Shown: piece after piece, positions 24,002 through 32,630 of the stretch
Position numbering within the stretch: position 1 is the stretch's first letter
Layout of the letters: the number at the start of each line of letters is the position of its first letter
Origin: Bacillota bacterium
Lineage (GTDB): Bacteria; Bacillota; Clostridia; Lachnospirales; Lachnospiraceae
NCBI GenBank assembly: GCA_023409835.1
Contig: JAEYQV010000108.1
Location: 1 to 40,329 of the forward strand
Length of the DNA stretch: 40,329 bases
Reading direction: 5' to 3'
Program-made: the position numbers and the translations under genes
Notes under the pieces: generated by a model
Told to the model about the DNA's origin: nothing
The model's database searches: none
Seen by the model: only the letters and a program-made list of their open reading frames with translations

Positions 24002-24966
24002 TAGTTAGTGCCTCCTTCCAGAATGGTATCCAGAGGAAGAATCTTCTGAACACCGGAATCTCCGCTGTCAATGATCACCTTCAGAGACGGTAAAACATCC
24101 TCCATGGTCTCATAGAACATTCTCTGCTTCGTGATCAACGGATATTTAATATATTCCTCATACATTTCATTAAATCTGGCAACCTCTGCTTCTGCCTCAT
24201 TTATTCTCTGAGTTTTGGTGGATTCAGCCTCCTGAAGGATCTTATCCACCTGAGCCTCCGCCTCGGGGATCTTCTCATTCTGGTATTTACTTGCATTATT
24301 CAGGGCAGTTTCCTTCCCCTGCTTTGCTGTCTCAACGGATTTGAAGGCTACCATAACCTCTTCTGTCGGAGGCTCGGAGTCCTGAATCGTAATATTGATC
24401 AGCTGAATACCGATATCCTGCGTTGTCATTTTATCCAGGATGGATGCCTTAATCTCGGCTTGGATCTCATTCTTTCCTGTTGTTATGACGTCATCCACCT
24501 TATAGCTTCCCACAACCGTACGGATACTGCTCATCGCAATATTCTTCAGTATGATCACAGGATCTGTGGAGGCATATAGGGCTTTTACCGGATGGGTAAC
24601 CTTATATTCCACATAGAAGTCCACATTAACAAAGTTAAAATCCGAGGTGATCATCATAGCTTCCGTCTCAATCTTTGCACCTGTTGTCAGGTCATACCCG
24701 ATGGAGAAGCTCTTAATCGTGGTATCCACCTTTTGAACCTTCTGGATTACCGGCAGCTTGAAATGAAGTCCTGCCGTGTTGACCGTCTTTGCTTTTCCGA
24801 AGGTGATTAATACTGCCTGCTCCTGCTCCTTAATCGTATAGAAGGAGCCTAAAGCCAGGATAACAACAACAATTGCTACTATTACCAGGAGTACAATGTT
24901 TTTAAACTTATTAAAAAATGCCTTAACGTTATCCCCCGATGGAAAATCATATACATTTCCTGCCAT
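24001..24966 (-). CDS. hflK: HflK, protease modulator (SPFH/band 7 protein)
   Basis: Partner of HflC. The 321 residues have one transmembrane helix (about 24-46) and the band 7 domain (YTIKEQEQAVLITFGKAKTV, TAGLHFKLPVIQKV), with the HflK pattern INITIQDSEPPTEEVMVAFKSV and the coiled-coil region rich in E and A (YQNEKIPEAEAQVDKILQEA). It follows proA by 20 bp and is coupled to hflC. Confidence 0.93.
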   Translation of the reverse strand: MAGNVYDFPSGDNVKAFFNKFKNIVLLVIVAIVVVILALGSFYTIKEQEQAVLITFGKAKTVNTAGLHFKLPVIQKVQKVDTTIKSFSIGYDLTTGAKIETEAMMITSDFNFVNVDFYVEYKVTHPVKALYASTDPVIILKNIAMSSIRTVVGSYKVDDVITTGKNEIQAEIKASILDKMTTQDIGIQLINITIQDSEPPTEEVMVAFKSVETAKQGKETALNNASKYQNEKIPEAEAQVDKILQEAESTKTQRINEAEAEVARFNEMYEEYIKYPLITKQRMFYETMEDVLPSLKVIIDSGDSGVQKILPLDTILEGGTN

Positions 24967-24986
24967 TTACTTATCCTCTTCCTTTC

Positions 24987-26234
24987 TTATTCTCTGATCT
25001 GACCGTTACCGAATATGATATACTTGGTGGTTGTCAGCTCCTTCAGCCCCATTGGTCCCCTGGCATGGAGCTTCTGTGTACTGATCCCGATCTCAGCGCC
25101 CATTCCGAACTCACTGCCATCCGTAAAACGGGTGGAGGCATTCACATATACAGCGGCCGCGTCAATCTCATTTAAGAATTTCATTGCATGCTCATAATTG
25201 TCGGTTACGATAGCTTCAGAATGCTTCGTATTGTATTTATTGATATGGACAATTGCTTCCTCGATGCTGTCTACTACCTTGAGTGAAATTATCTTATCGA
25301 GGTATTCCGTCCCATAATCCTCTTCTGTTGCAGGAACGCAGCCCGCAGCAATCGCTCTGCCGCGTTCGCAGGCCCTGATCTCTATCTCCTTGCCGTGAAG
25401 CCGCTCATATAACAGCGGAATAAATTCCTTGCTGATCTTCTCATGAATGACTAAGGATTCACAGGTATTACATACCCCGAGTCTCTGCGTTTTGGCATTA
25501 TCAATAATATCCAGCGCCATGGTAAAATCCGCATATTCGTCCACATATACGTGGCAATTGCCGGTTCCTGTCTCAATCACGGGGATGGTACTGTTCTCAA
25601 TGACCGATTTGATCAGACCTGCTCCACCCCGGGGAATCAATACATCGATATACCCGTTCATTCTCATCATGTTTTGAGCAACCTCCCGGGAGGTATCCTC
25701 AATCAGCTGAAGGGCATCCTCCGGACAGCCTGCCGCTTTCAGGCCCTGTCTTAAGGCTTTGACAATGGCCTTGTTGGAGCTGATGGCATCGCTTCCTCCC
25801 CGAAGTATTACGGCATTCCCTGATTTAAAGCAAAGCCCGAAGGCATCCGAGGTCACATTGGGACGGGATTCATATATAATTCCGATTACTCCCAGGGGAA
25901 CCCTTTTCTGTCCGATGGTCAATCCGTTCGGGCGAACAGTCATGGAGATTACTTCTCCGACCGGGTCCTGCAGCTTGCAGACATCCAGCAAGCCATCCGC
26001 CATGGATTGCAGTCTGGCAGGATTCAGCCGAAGCCGGTCAATCAAAGAGCCCTTTACACCATTACGCTCCGAGTTTTTCACATCCTCCTCATTTGCAGCC
26101 AGAATCTCGTCCTGTGAATCAAGCAGAGCCTGGGCACAGGCTCTTAGCGCATTATTCTTCTCCTCCTGCCCAGCAAGATTCAGTATTGTAGAGGCGGCCT
26201 TCGCGCGGCTGCCGATCCCCTCCAAATAATTCAT
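24987..26234 (-). CDS. proA: Gamma-glutamyl phosphate reductase (ProA)
   Basis: Second step of proline synthesis: NADPH reduction of gamma-glutamyl phosphate to glutamate-5-semialdehyde. The 415 residues have IGIIYESRPNVTSDAFGLCFKSGNA, VIPRGGAGLIK-type motif (LIPRGGAGLI), the catalytic cysteine in RLGVCNTCESL, and DGSEFGMGAEIGISTQKLHARGPMG at the end. The frame opens at 26270, but the ATG at 26234 has a perfect AAAGGAGG site. It pairs with proB in the same run, separated by two small genes. Confidence 0.97.
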   Translation of the reverse strand: MNYLEGIGSRAKAASTILNLAGQEEKNNALRACAQALLDSQDEILAANEEDVKNSERNGVKGSLIDRLRLNPARLQSMADGLLDVCKLQDPVGEVISMTVRPNGLTIGQKRVPLGVIGIIYESRPNVTSDAFGLCFKSGNAVILRGGSDAISSNKAIVKALRQGLKAAGCPEDALQLIEDTSREVAQNMMRMNGYIDVLIPRGGAGLIKSVIENSTIPVIETGTGNCHVYVDEYADFTMALDIIDNAKTQRLGVCNTCESLVIHEKISKEFIPLLYERLHGKEIEIRACERGRAIAAGCVPATEEDYGTEYLDKIISLKVVDSIEEAIVHINKYNTKHSEAIVTDNYEHAMKFLNEIDAAAVYVNASTRFTDGSEFGMGAEIGISTQKLHARGPMGLKELTTTKYIIFGNGQIRE

Positions 26235-26334
26235 GTTGCTCCTCCTTTCATGTCTTAACCGATAAAACACCCCAGTATAGCCCGCAAGATTTTGAATAAA
26301 GTCCGTAGGACTGTAAAAAGAGATTCCGATATTA

Positions 26335-26943
26335 TCATTTCAATTTATCCTCGAATCGTTCATTATTGCAATGGAAGGTTCGTTCCGGGGTGATAATAGT
26401 ATCTGCTTTTATGTCAAAGCTCTCTGCAGGAATCCGTTCCAATACCTGAAAATCATAGGCTAGGGCCAGCTTATGAAAGCTGCGTTCGCCATGCTCCGAT
26501 AGATAACGGTCATAATATCCGGCTCCATACCCCAACCGGTTACCGGTGATATCAAAGGCGAGCCCCGGCAGAAGCATCAAACATTCCGAACCATCCATGG
26601 CAAACGGCTTCTGATGGCTGTCATCCGGCTCCAGAATACCGAATTTACTCTTCCTTAAGGAATTGAGCTCGGTAACCTCGTAAAAGTTCATCTGCTTTCC
26701 TTCCACTCTCGGAAGAAATACCCGTTTCCTTTCACTAAAAGCCCCGGATAGGGCATCCTTAATAATCTCCCAGGTATCCGCTTCCGACCCAAAGGACAGG
26801 TAAGAAAACAAAAGCCTACAGCCTTGGTACTCCTCTGATTTAAAGAGCCTATTCCGAATACTATTGCTTTGTTGGAGCAAATCCTTAAGAGAATTGGAAT
26901 TCCTCACTGCTTTCATTTTTGTTCGAAGCTCTTCCTTAGTCAT
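26335..26943 (-). CDS. 5-formyltetrahydrofolate cyclo-ligase
   Basis: Converts 5-formyl-THF to 5,10-methenyl-THF with ATP. The 202 residues fit: N-terminal TKEELRTKMKAVRNS, LFSYLSFGSEADT, KRVFLPRVEGKQMNFY, KSKFGILEPD, and the signature LLPGLAFDITGNRLGYGAGYYDRYL. The frame begins at 26976, but the ATG at 26943 has GGAGG 6 nt upstream. It lies between the DUF896 gene and proA in the proB run; a short 5-bp hairpin with TTTATT follows it. Confidence 0.93.
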   Translation of the reverse strand: MTKEELRTKMKAVRNSNSLKDLLQQSNSIRNRLFKSEEYQGCRLLFSYLSFGSEADTWEIIKDALSGAFSERKRVFLPRVEGKQMNFYEVTELNSLRKSKFGILEPDDSHQKPFAMDGSECLMLLPGLAFDITGNRLGYGAGYYDRYLSEHGERSFHKLALAYDFQVLERIPAESFDIKADTIITPERTFHCNNERFEDKLK

Positions 26944-27020
26944 ATGCAGCCTCCATTCCTTTTTGTAGCTCTGCACTTTCCTCCAGGCTTAACAAAGTGA
27001 ACCGGCATAGGTTTGGCCTG

Positions 27021-27242
27021 CTATTGATCCATATTCATATCACGAAGGTCGCTTGCCTTCGTAAGCGAACCGTCCGGATTTACGTAGGATACCTGATCCA
27101 GCGTACCTCTTAGGTTCCTGCGGATCGCTGCTACATACTCATTTCGCAGCCTTGTCTGTTCTGCTTTCTCCTCCTCAGTAAGCCCTTCCTTCTTTGATTT
27201 ATGATATAATTCATTAATTCTGGCAATTTGTAATTGATCCAT
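27021..27242 (-). CDS. DUF896 (UPF0291, YnzC-like) small protein
   Basis: A 73-residue protein with the family pattern ARINELYHKSKKEGLTEEEK and EQTRLRNEYVAAIRRNLRGT, like B. subtilis YnzC, which has a two-helix fold. Function is not established; some members are linked with the SOS/LexA region. The short C-terminus continues DQVSYVNPDGS and ends in an acidic, Met-rich tail. It lies 21 bp after proB in the same operon and before the cyclo-ligase gene. Confidence 0.88.
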   Translation of the reverse strand: MDQLQIARINELYHKSKKEGLTEEEKAEQTRLRNEYVAAIRRNLRGTLDQVSYVNPDGSLTKASDLRDMNMDQ

Positions 27243-27263
27243 ACCTTCAGCCTTTCTAATTGG

Positions 27264-28118
27264 TCATGATAAATATTGATTGGTCTTGATATAATCGAGA
27301 AGATTGAAGTTCTCCACCTTATTCGATAAAAATAAGGTTCCAACTTCCTTCCCTTCCAGGACATGATTAATGTTCCTGATATTATCACCGTTGGTAATCA
27401 CCATGTCCGCACCGGAATAGGTGGCAATTCTTGCAGCAGAGATCTTCGTAGCCATACCGCCGGTACCCAGGGAGCCGCCGGTTGAAGTCTTCCCCATTTC
27501 GCACAGCTTCTCATTGAGCTCCGTAACAATAGGAATCAGGGTGACCTCTGTATTCTTATGGGGATCATCCGTATATAGCCCGTCGATATCGGATAAGAGG
27601 ATCAGAAGGTCCCCGCCGACCAGTGCTGTTACAATGGCTGACAACGTATCATTATCACCGAAATCCAGCTCATCTGTGGACACGGTATCATTTTCATTAA
27701 CGATCGGGATAACACCCATCCGGAACAGCTCTCCAAAGGTATTCTGAGCATTTGCTCTGCTGACATCATTCACCATTGTATACTTCGTCATAAGGATCTG
27801 TGCAGCGATCTGATTATATTCCGCAAATAGCTTCTGATATACCATCATGAGTCTGGCCTGACCAACGGCTGCGCAGGCTTGCTTGATCGAGCGTTCCGTG
27901 GGCTTATAATTAAGACTCAGGGCCTTTCTTCCTACAGCGATGGCACCGGAGGTTACCAGAACAACCTCTTTCCCCTGATTTCTCAGATCCGTCAGAACAC
28001 GGACCAACCGTTCCATTTTATTCATATCCAGACTACCTGTCTCTGCATGAGTCAGGGAGGAGGAGCCTATCTTCACTACAATTCGTTTCTTATCCTTTAG
28101 ATTTTCCCTTGCCTGCAT
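27264..28118 (-). CDS. proB: Glutamate 5-kinase (ProB), short form without PUA domain
   Basis: First step of proline synthesis, phosphorylating glutamate with ATP. The 284 residues form the amino-acid kinase domain: RIVVKIGSSSLTH, VTSGAIAVGRKAL, ANAQNTFGELF, PIVNENDTVSTDEL, FGDNDTLSA and the signature GSLGTGGMATKISAARIA. It ends without the C-terminal PUA domain of E. coli ProB (367 residues). The ATG at 28118 has GGAGG; the open frame upstream to 28205 overlaps the promoter. First gene of the long operon. Confidence 0.95.
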   Translation of the reverse strand: MQARENLKDKKRIVVKIGSSSLTHAETGSLDMNKMERLVRVLTDLRNQGKEVVLVTSGAIAVGRKALSLNYKPTERSIKQACAAVGQARLMMVYQKLFAEYNQIAAQILMTKYTMVNDVSRANAQNTFGELFRMGVIPIVNENDTVSTDELDFGDNDTLSAIVTALVGGDLLILLSDIDGLYTDDPHKNTEVTLIPIVTELNEKLCEMGKTSTGGSLGTGGMATKISAARIATYSGADMVITNGDNIRNINHVLEGKEVGTLFLSNKVENFNLLDYIKTNQYLS

Positions 28119-28176
28119 TATAAACCTCCGATGTATGATCTCTTCCGTAGCTCTAAAATTATATTCTTGGTATTGA

Positions 28177-28205
28177 TATTTAACATAAACCGCTCCCGAT
28201 GTCAA
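28177..28205 (-). promoter_or_regulatory. sigma-A promoter for the proB operon
   Basis: TTGACA (28200-28205), 17-bp spacer, TAAATA (28177-28182) on the minus strand; a second TATAAT lies about 20 bp downstream. The leader is about 52 nt. Confidence 0.6.
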
Positions 28206-28259
28206 TGATTACAGACAGTTTTTAACGGCTCTCCCATGAAATTTTAATCTTATGTTCAT

Positions 28260-29867
28260 CTATGCTTCGTATTTAGGCTTGTATTTTGCTATAATTGCTT
28301 CAAAAACCTTCATACCATCCATTGCCGCGGAGGTAATCCCCCCCGCATAGCCTGCTCCCTCGCCACAGGGGTAAATTCCCCCGATATTGCTCTCATAGGC
28401 TTCATCCCGGTGGATTCTGACCGGGGAAGAGGTTCTCGTCTCAATACCGGAGAGTACTGCCTCTTCGTCGGAAAAGCCCTTGATCTTATGATCAAAAGCC
28501 TGAATTCCTTCGATAATTGCCTTAAGGACCTCTCCGGGAAGACATTGCCTTAGATCCGCCAGACGATATTCCCCACGGATATCCGGCTTTATATTACCTA
28601 TTGTAACACTCTCCCGGCCGCTTAACAAGTCACCAAAAAGCTGTACCGGAACCTGACCTCTTCCTGCTTTATAAGCAAGTGCCTCCCATTTTCTCTGGAA
28701 TGCAATACCGCTCAAGGGTCCATCATTACCGAAATCCTCCGGACCGACAGTTACTACGATGGCACTATTGGCATTCTCTCCGTCCCTGGCATAATTACTC
28801 ATGCCGTTTACCACCAGATGTCCCTCCTCAGAGGAGGAGTTTACCACATAGCCCCCCGGACACATACAGAAGGAATAAACTCCCCTGCCGGAAGCGGTCT
28901 GATGGGTCAGCTTATAATCCGCAGGCGGAAGCTTCGTATAGGCCGCTCCGTATTGGGAACGGCCGATATCGCTTTGCTTATGTTCAATTCTCAGTCCGAT
29001 GGCAAAGGGCTTTGGTGACAGCAGGAGTCCTCTCTGTAAGAACATGGAGAAGGTATCCCTGGCGCTGTGTCCAATGGCAGTGATCAGAACTTCACAGGGA
29101 AGAACTTCTTTCTGATTCAGTTCAATCCCGGTCAGTGTTCCCTTCTCAAGCTGAAGGTCCGTCAGCTTTGTTCCGAAACGTACATCACCACCCAGACGCA
29201 GAATCTCCTTCCTCATATTCTCAACTACAAGCCGAAGCTTATCCGTACCGATATGGGGTTTGTTTAAGTATAGGATATCGGAAGGTGCTCCATGGGCTAC
29301 AAAGGTCTCCATAACAAAGGGATACCGGTTGGTGGGATCCTTCACCATGGTATTCAGCTTACCGTCAGAGAAGGTACCTGCTCCTCCTTCTCCGAACTGA
29401 ACGTTACATTCGGGATCCAGGGGCTTACCCTCCCAGAACTGCTCCACTGCCTTAACTCTTCGACTGACTTCATAGCCCCGTTCGATGACAATCGGCTGAT
29501 ATCCTTGCTTTGCCAGCAGATAAGCGCAAAATAAGCCCGCCGGTCCTGTCCCAACCACCACCGGGGGATGGGTCAGCGGGATTTCTCCGGTTGGCTTCAC
29601 CTCATAATGGACCTTAGTCACCACAGAAGCATTCTCATTCCTGCTCCTTCTTACCAGCTCCTGCTCGCTATCCTTCTGCTCCAGAAGTATAACGTCTACG
29701 GTATAGATATACTTGATGTCATTCTTCTTCCTGGCATCAATGGACTTCCTGATAATGACGTACTTACGTATTTTATTCTGAGGCAGCTTAAGGGACTTTG
29801 CAATGGCACTTAAGAGCTCCTCTTCCTTGTGTTCAATCGGCAGCTTAATCTGTGATATTCGGATCAT
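28260..29867 (-). CDS. FAD-dependent dehydrogenase, COG2509 type
   Basis: A cytoplasmic flavoprotein of 535 residues. After a 100-residue N-terminal domain (MIRISQIKLPIEHKEEEL, helical with KYVIIRKSIDARKK) comes the dinucleotide fold PVVVGTGPAGLFCAYLLAKQG, then RGYEVSRRVKAVEQFW, QFGEGGAGTFSDGKLNT, and a C-terminal GEGAGYAGGITSAAMDGM that closes the FAD site. The family is widespread in Firmicutes but no reaction is established. The start is the ATG at 29867 (AAAGGATGG upstream). It follows the YhiN/BaiN-like flavoprotein gene by 354 bp of repetitive leader. Confidence 0.9.
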   Translation of the reverse strand: MIRISQIKLPIEHKEEELLSAIAKSLKLPQNKIRKYVIIRKSIDARKKNDIKYIYTVDVILLEQKDSEQELVRRSRNENASVVTKVHYEVKPTGEIPLTHPPVVVGTGPAGLFCAYLLAKQGYQPIVIERGYEVSRRVKAVEQFWEGKPLDPECNVQFGEGGAGTFSDGKLNTMVKDPTNRYPFVMETFVAHGAPSDILYLNKPHIGTDKLRLVVENMRKEILRLGGDVRFGTKLTDLQLEKGTLTGIELNQKEVLPCEVLITAIGHSARDTFSMFLQRGLLLSPKPFAIGLRIEHKQSDIGRSQYGAAYTKLPPADYKLTHQTASGRGVYSFCMCPGGYVVNSSSEEGHLVVNGMSNYARDGENANSAIVVTVGPEDFGNDGPLSGIAFQRKWEALAYKAGRGQVPVQLFGDLLSGRESVTIGNIKPDIRGEYRLADLRQCLPGEVLKAIIEGIQAFDHKIKGFSDEEAVLSGIETRTSSPVRIHRDEAYESNIGGIYPCGEGAGYAGGITSAAMDGMKVFEAIIAKYKPKYEA

Positions 29868-30221
29868 GTACACCCATCCTTTATGTTCTGATCTTATTGA
29901 TTTTGATCTTATTGATTCTGATCTTACTGATTCTGATCTTATTGATTTTGACCTGTTATTACCTACTCGGAGCTGTTATTATCTCTCCTGTTTCGTTGTA
30001 TCTGGTCTATTGTATTTCTTCTGTTTATTTCTTCTGTTGCATTTTTTGAGTTTTGTCTTTTGCGATTCGTCTGTTACATTTATCAGTTGTAACTCTTCTG
30101 TGCTTTTTATATCTGCTCTCTGCTGTTATATCTGCTCTACACAGTTATATCTATTCTTCTCTGAGCGGTTATCTCTTTGTCGTATTATAATTGATCTGCT
30201 CTGCAGTTATCTGTTTTATCA
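29868..30221 (-). other. Purine-rich low-complexity region between two flavoprotein genes
   Basis: 354 bp that, read on the minus strand, are rich in A and in words like CAGAAGAAATA and AGATATAA. No long frame, no hairpin and no terminator is evident on the minus strand. It contains the 15-bp tandem repeat at 29890-29949. A plus-strand open frame here (29803-30267) is a composition effect. Confidence 0.6.
29890..29949. repeat. Four 15-bp tandem repeats
   Basis: Units gatcttattgatttt, gatcttattgattct, gatcttactgattct, gatcttattgatttt at 29890, 29905, 29920 and 29935. Repetition is a multiple of three but no start codon opens a frame through it on the minus strand. Confidence 0.88.
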
Positions 30222-31592
30222 TTATTTGTTCAGCACTGCTCCTGCCGCAGATACTCCGGCAAGATGACCTGAGCTCCAGGCCCATTGCAGGTTATAGCCT
30301 CCGCAGGTTCCGTCCACATCTACCAGCTCACCGCACAAATAGAGGTTTTTTATCTTCTTTGATTCCATAGTGGCCGGATCAATCTCGGAGGTCGGTATAC
30401 CGCCGGCACAAACCTGAGCATTTTCAAAAGAGTTCGTATCGGCAATTCTCATCCGGAATTCCTTCAGCTGAGCTGTCAGCTGATCAATATCCTTTGTTTT
30501 TATGCTGTTCATGCTCTGACAGGGATCAAGGCCTGCTTCTTTTATCATAATATAGGACAGCTTATGGTTCAGTAAACCGACCATCATTTCTTCAAGATTC
30601 TTATTACTACTGCGTTCGATTCGCTCGGTCAGAAGCTTCTTTACAGTATTCTTCTCAAGCCCCGGCATAAAATCAAGCTTAAGCTCAACCTTTTCCTTAC
30701 GTTCCAGTGCTTTCGCCACAAAACGGCTGATTTGCAGAATGGGGATTCCGGAGATTCCATAATCGGTAAATATAATTTCCCCTTCTTCCTCGTTAAGCTT
30801 TCCCTTTTCCGTACAGGCTATGACCTTCCCGGTGGTTCTGACACCGGATACGGTCTTACAGTACTTCTCCGGAGATTTTAGCTGTACCAATGCCGGAAGG
30901 GGTTTAATCAGCGTATGACCCAGACTTTTAGCAAGCGTATAGCCGCTGCCGTCGGAACCAAGCTTCGGGGATGCACAGCCCCCGGTGGCAAGGATTAGTC
31001 CGGAAGCAATATAGCTATTCTGCTTATTTCCTTGATTTTCGCCTCGCTGTAATTGATCTCCCTGCTTTGATTTCTCTCCCTGCTTTGATTTTACTCCTTG
31101 CTTTAATTTCTCCGGGGACGGTAACAGCTTCTCTGTAAGCACACGATAGGCCGTGTCACCAGAATTACCCTTCTTCTGTTCCGGCAGGATTTCCTTCACC
31201 TTCTCCTCATAGACAAAGCTTACCCCGAGACGCTCGCATTCCATCATCAGAACCTGAACGACACTGGCTGCCTGCTCCGAATTCGGATACAGGTAGCCCT
31301 CCCGCTCCTTCGGATAGATACCCAACTCCTCGAAGAACCCTAAGGTCTGTTTCACAGGAAAAGCAGACAGTACCTTCATTGCAAATGTACTGTCCTCGGA
31401 CCGGTAGCATTCCGGTGCCTGGTAAAGATTCGTATAATTACACTTCCCATTCCCAGTTGCCAGTATTTTCTTACCTGCCTTGTCCTTCTGTTCAATCACA
31501 AGAACCTTGCTACCCCTTCTGGCTGCTGAGATGGCTGCCATAAGACCGGAGGCTCCTGCTCCGATAATGATGATATCCTGCTTCAAATCCAT
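30222..31592 (-). CDS. FAD flavoprotein of the HI0933/YhiN/BaiN family
   Basis: A 456-residue NAD(P)/FAD oxidoreductase. N-terminal FAD fold DIIIIGAGASGLMAAISAARRG, LATGNGKCNYTN, a central domain with LILATGG and PALVQLKSPE, and the C-terminal GICAGG-type site (VCAGGIPTSEIDPATMES, LYLCGELVDVDGTCGGYNLQW). BaiN of Clostridium scindens reduces bile-acid enoates, but most family members have unknown substrates. An in-frame 18-bp repeat adds a Lys/Gln/Gly-rich loop at 162-191. GGGAGG precedes the ATG. Confidence 0.9.
   Translation of the reverse strand: MDLKQDIIIIGAGASGLMAAISAARRGSKVLVIEQKDKAGKKILATGNGKCNYTNLYQAPECYRSEDSTFAMKVLSAFPVKQTLGFFEELGIYPKEREGYLYPNSEQAASVVQVLMMECERLGVSFVYEEKVKEILPEQKKGNSGDTAYRVLTEKLLPSPEKLKQGVKSKQGEKSKQGDQLQRGENQGNKQNSYIASGLILATGGCASPKLGSDGSGYTLAKSLGHTLIKPLPALVQLKSPEKYCKTVSGVRTTGKVIACTEKGKLNEEEGEIIFTDYGISGIPILQISRFVAKALERKEKVELKLDFMPGLEKNTVKKLLTERIERSSNKNLEEMMVGLLNHKLSYIMIKEAGLDPCQSMNSIKTKDIDQLTAQLKEFRMRIADTNSFENAQVCAGGIPTSEIDPATMESKKIKNLYLCGELVDVDGTCGGYNLQWAWSSGHLAGVSAAGAVLNK
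31038..31109. repeat. In-frame 18-bp tandem repeat in the HI0933-family gene
   Basis: Codes for six-residue units KLKQGV, KSKQGE, KSKQGD and the decayed QLQRGE (residues 162-185). The two central units are nearly identical at DNA level, suggesting recent slippage. Confidence 0.85.
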
Positions 31593-31623
31593 AACCTCCC
31601 GTAAGAAACCATTTCATTTTTCC

Positions 31624-31652
31624 ATTATATTTGACCCGGAACATTTATTCAA
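31624..31652 (-). promoter_or_regulatory. sigma-A promoter for the HI0933-family gene
   Basis: TTGAAT (31647-31652), 17-bp spacer, TATAAT (31624-31629) on the minus strand, about 32 bp before the ATG. Confidence 0.7.
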
Positions 31653-31763
31653 GTGTTTCGACTTTATCAGCCATGTAATATTTCTACCATCCGGAGGAAA
31701 ACCCTACGGTAACAAACCGAGGTTGAATGTATTCCGGAAGGATCCCCTATGGATTGACAGGAA

Positions 31764-31808
31764 ATAAGCCATATGTTCTTTCTCAATCGATCAAGAGCTA
31801 TGGCTTAT
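31764..31808 (-). terminator. Possible terminator after the BofC-like gene
   Basis: Stem ataagccata/tatggcttat (31764-31773 and 31799-31808). On the minus strand it is followed by TTTCCTGTC, a short T run; on the plus strand a second half-copy catggcttttttatt follows. Confidence 0.45.
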
Positions 31809-31846
31809 CTTCATGGCTTTTTTATTAAGTTTATTATGATATCCTG

Positions 31847-32512
31847 CTAGCTGGAATAGCTCTCTAATAATGCATACAGCTCGTCCAGATTATTCACGTA
31901 GATTCCCATGCTAAGGGCTATGCGATCCTCTTCCGGCAGATTCTTGGCTTCAATATGTGTATAGCTGTATACCGACTTCAAATCGCTGTTGTATACAACA
32001 ACGTAGCCATCCTTCACGACCACATAGAACCGGAAAGGAACCACATCTTCATTATAGGTCTTTCGCAGATGGATTTCCTGCTCGGAAAAGCTGGTCAGCT
32101 CATAGGAAATCAGACCCTTATTATACTCCGATAGGGGCAGGTCCTTCATATAATCGGTAAGATACGCCTCCACATCCTCCTTCTTAAGCCCCACCAGATA
32201 TCCGGGTAAGTTTAAGGTTTGGGTTTCCAGCGCATTTGTCTTCATGTTATAGATCTCTAGAATATACTTGGTCGAAGGAAGTATCGTATCTGAGGGCTGG
32301 GTTCCGGCTGATACACTGGCATCATCCTGGGCTGATAGCATCGGTGATGGTTGTGCCGCCTGCTTAAGAGAAGCATAATCTCCGTTCCGTTCGATTGCCC
32401 TTTTGTTAAAATTCTTGAGTGCATGCTGGTAGCTGAGAAAATAGCAGGCACTGAATAAAACTGACATGCATATAAAGCTTAAGATATAAATATATGCCTT
32501 TTTGAGTTTCAT
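31847..32512 (-). CDS. BofC-like (bypass-of-forespore C C-terminal domain) protein
   Basis: A 221-residue exported protein with an N-terminal transmembrane/signal segment (about 5-27, YIYILSFICMSVLFSACYFL), a variable Ser/Pro/Gln-rich linker (about 50-80) and a C-terminal domain with VPFRFYVVVKDGYVVVY, SVYSYTHIEAKNLPEEDR and ELYALLESYSS. BofC of Bacillus inhibits the SpoIVB peptidase in the intermembrane space and restrains pro-sigma-K cleavage. The start at 32512 has AGGAG at 9 nt; the frame upstream would run into the promoter. The assignment rests on that domain by eye and on a sigma-F/G type promoter, so it is moderate. Confidence 0.6.
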   Translation of the reverse strand: MKLKKAYIYILSFICMSVLFSACYFLSYQHALKNFNKRAIERNGDYASLKQAAQPSPMLSAQDDASVSAGTQPSDTILPSTKYILEIYNMKTNALETQTLNLPGYLVGLKKEDVEAYLTDYMKDLPLSEYNKGLISYELTSFSEQEIHLRKTYNEDVVPFRFYVVVKDGYVVVYNSDLKSVYSYTHIEAKNLPEEDRIALSMGIYVNNLDELYALLESYSS

Positions 32513-32534
32513 GCGAAACCACTCCTTTGGCATA

Positions 32535-32564
32535 TATTATTCTCATTTTATTACCATTTTATAC
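32535..32564 (-). promoter_or_regulatory. sigma-F/sigma-G type (forespore) promoter for the BofC-like gene
   Basis: GTATA (32560-32564), 15-bp spacer, GAGAATAATA (32535-32544) on the minus strand; fits 9 of 10 positions of the Bacillus sigma-F -10 pattern GGNRANANTR. It fits forespore expression, as for bofC in Bacillus. Confidence 0.5.
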
Positions 32565-32630
32565 AGATACTGCCGTTTCCACCTAAACAGAGCCTAATCT
32601 CTAAAACAGAAAACTGTTATCCATGTCTTC

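Noticed and set aside
29803..30267. Plus-strand frame of 154 codons over the purine-rich region, rich in Leu, Ser, Phe and Asp
   Set aside because: It is antisense to the flavoprotein genes and follows from the T-rich composition; no ribosome site and repetitive LIDxDL peptide from the 15-bp repeat.
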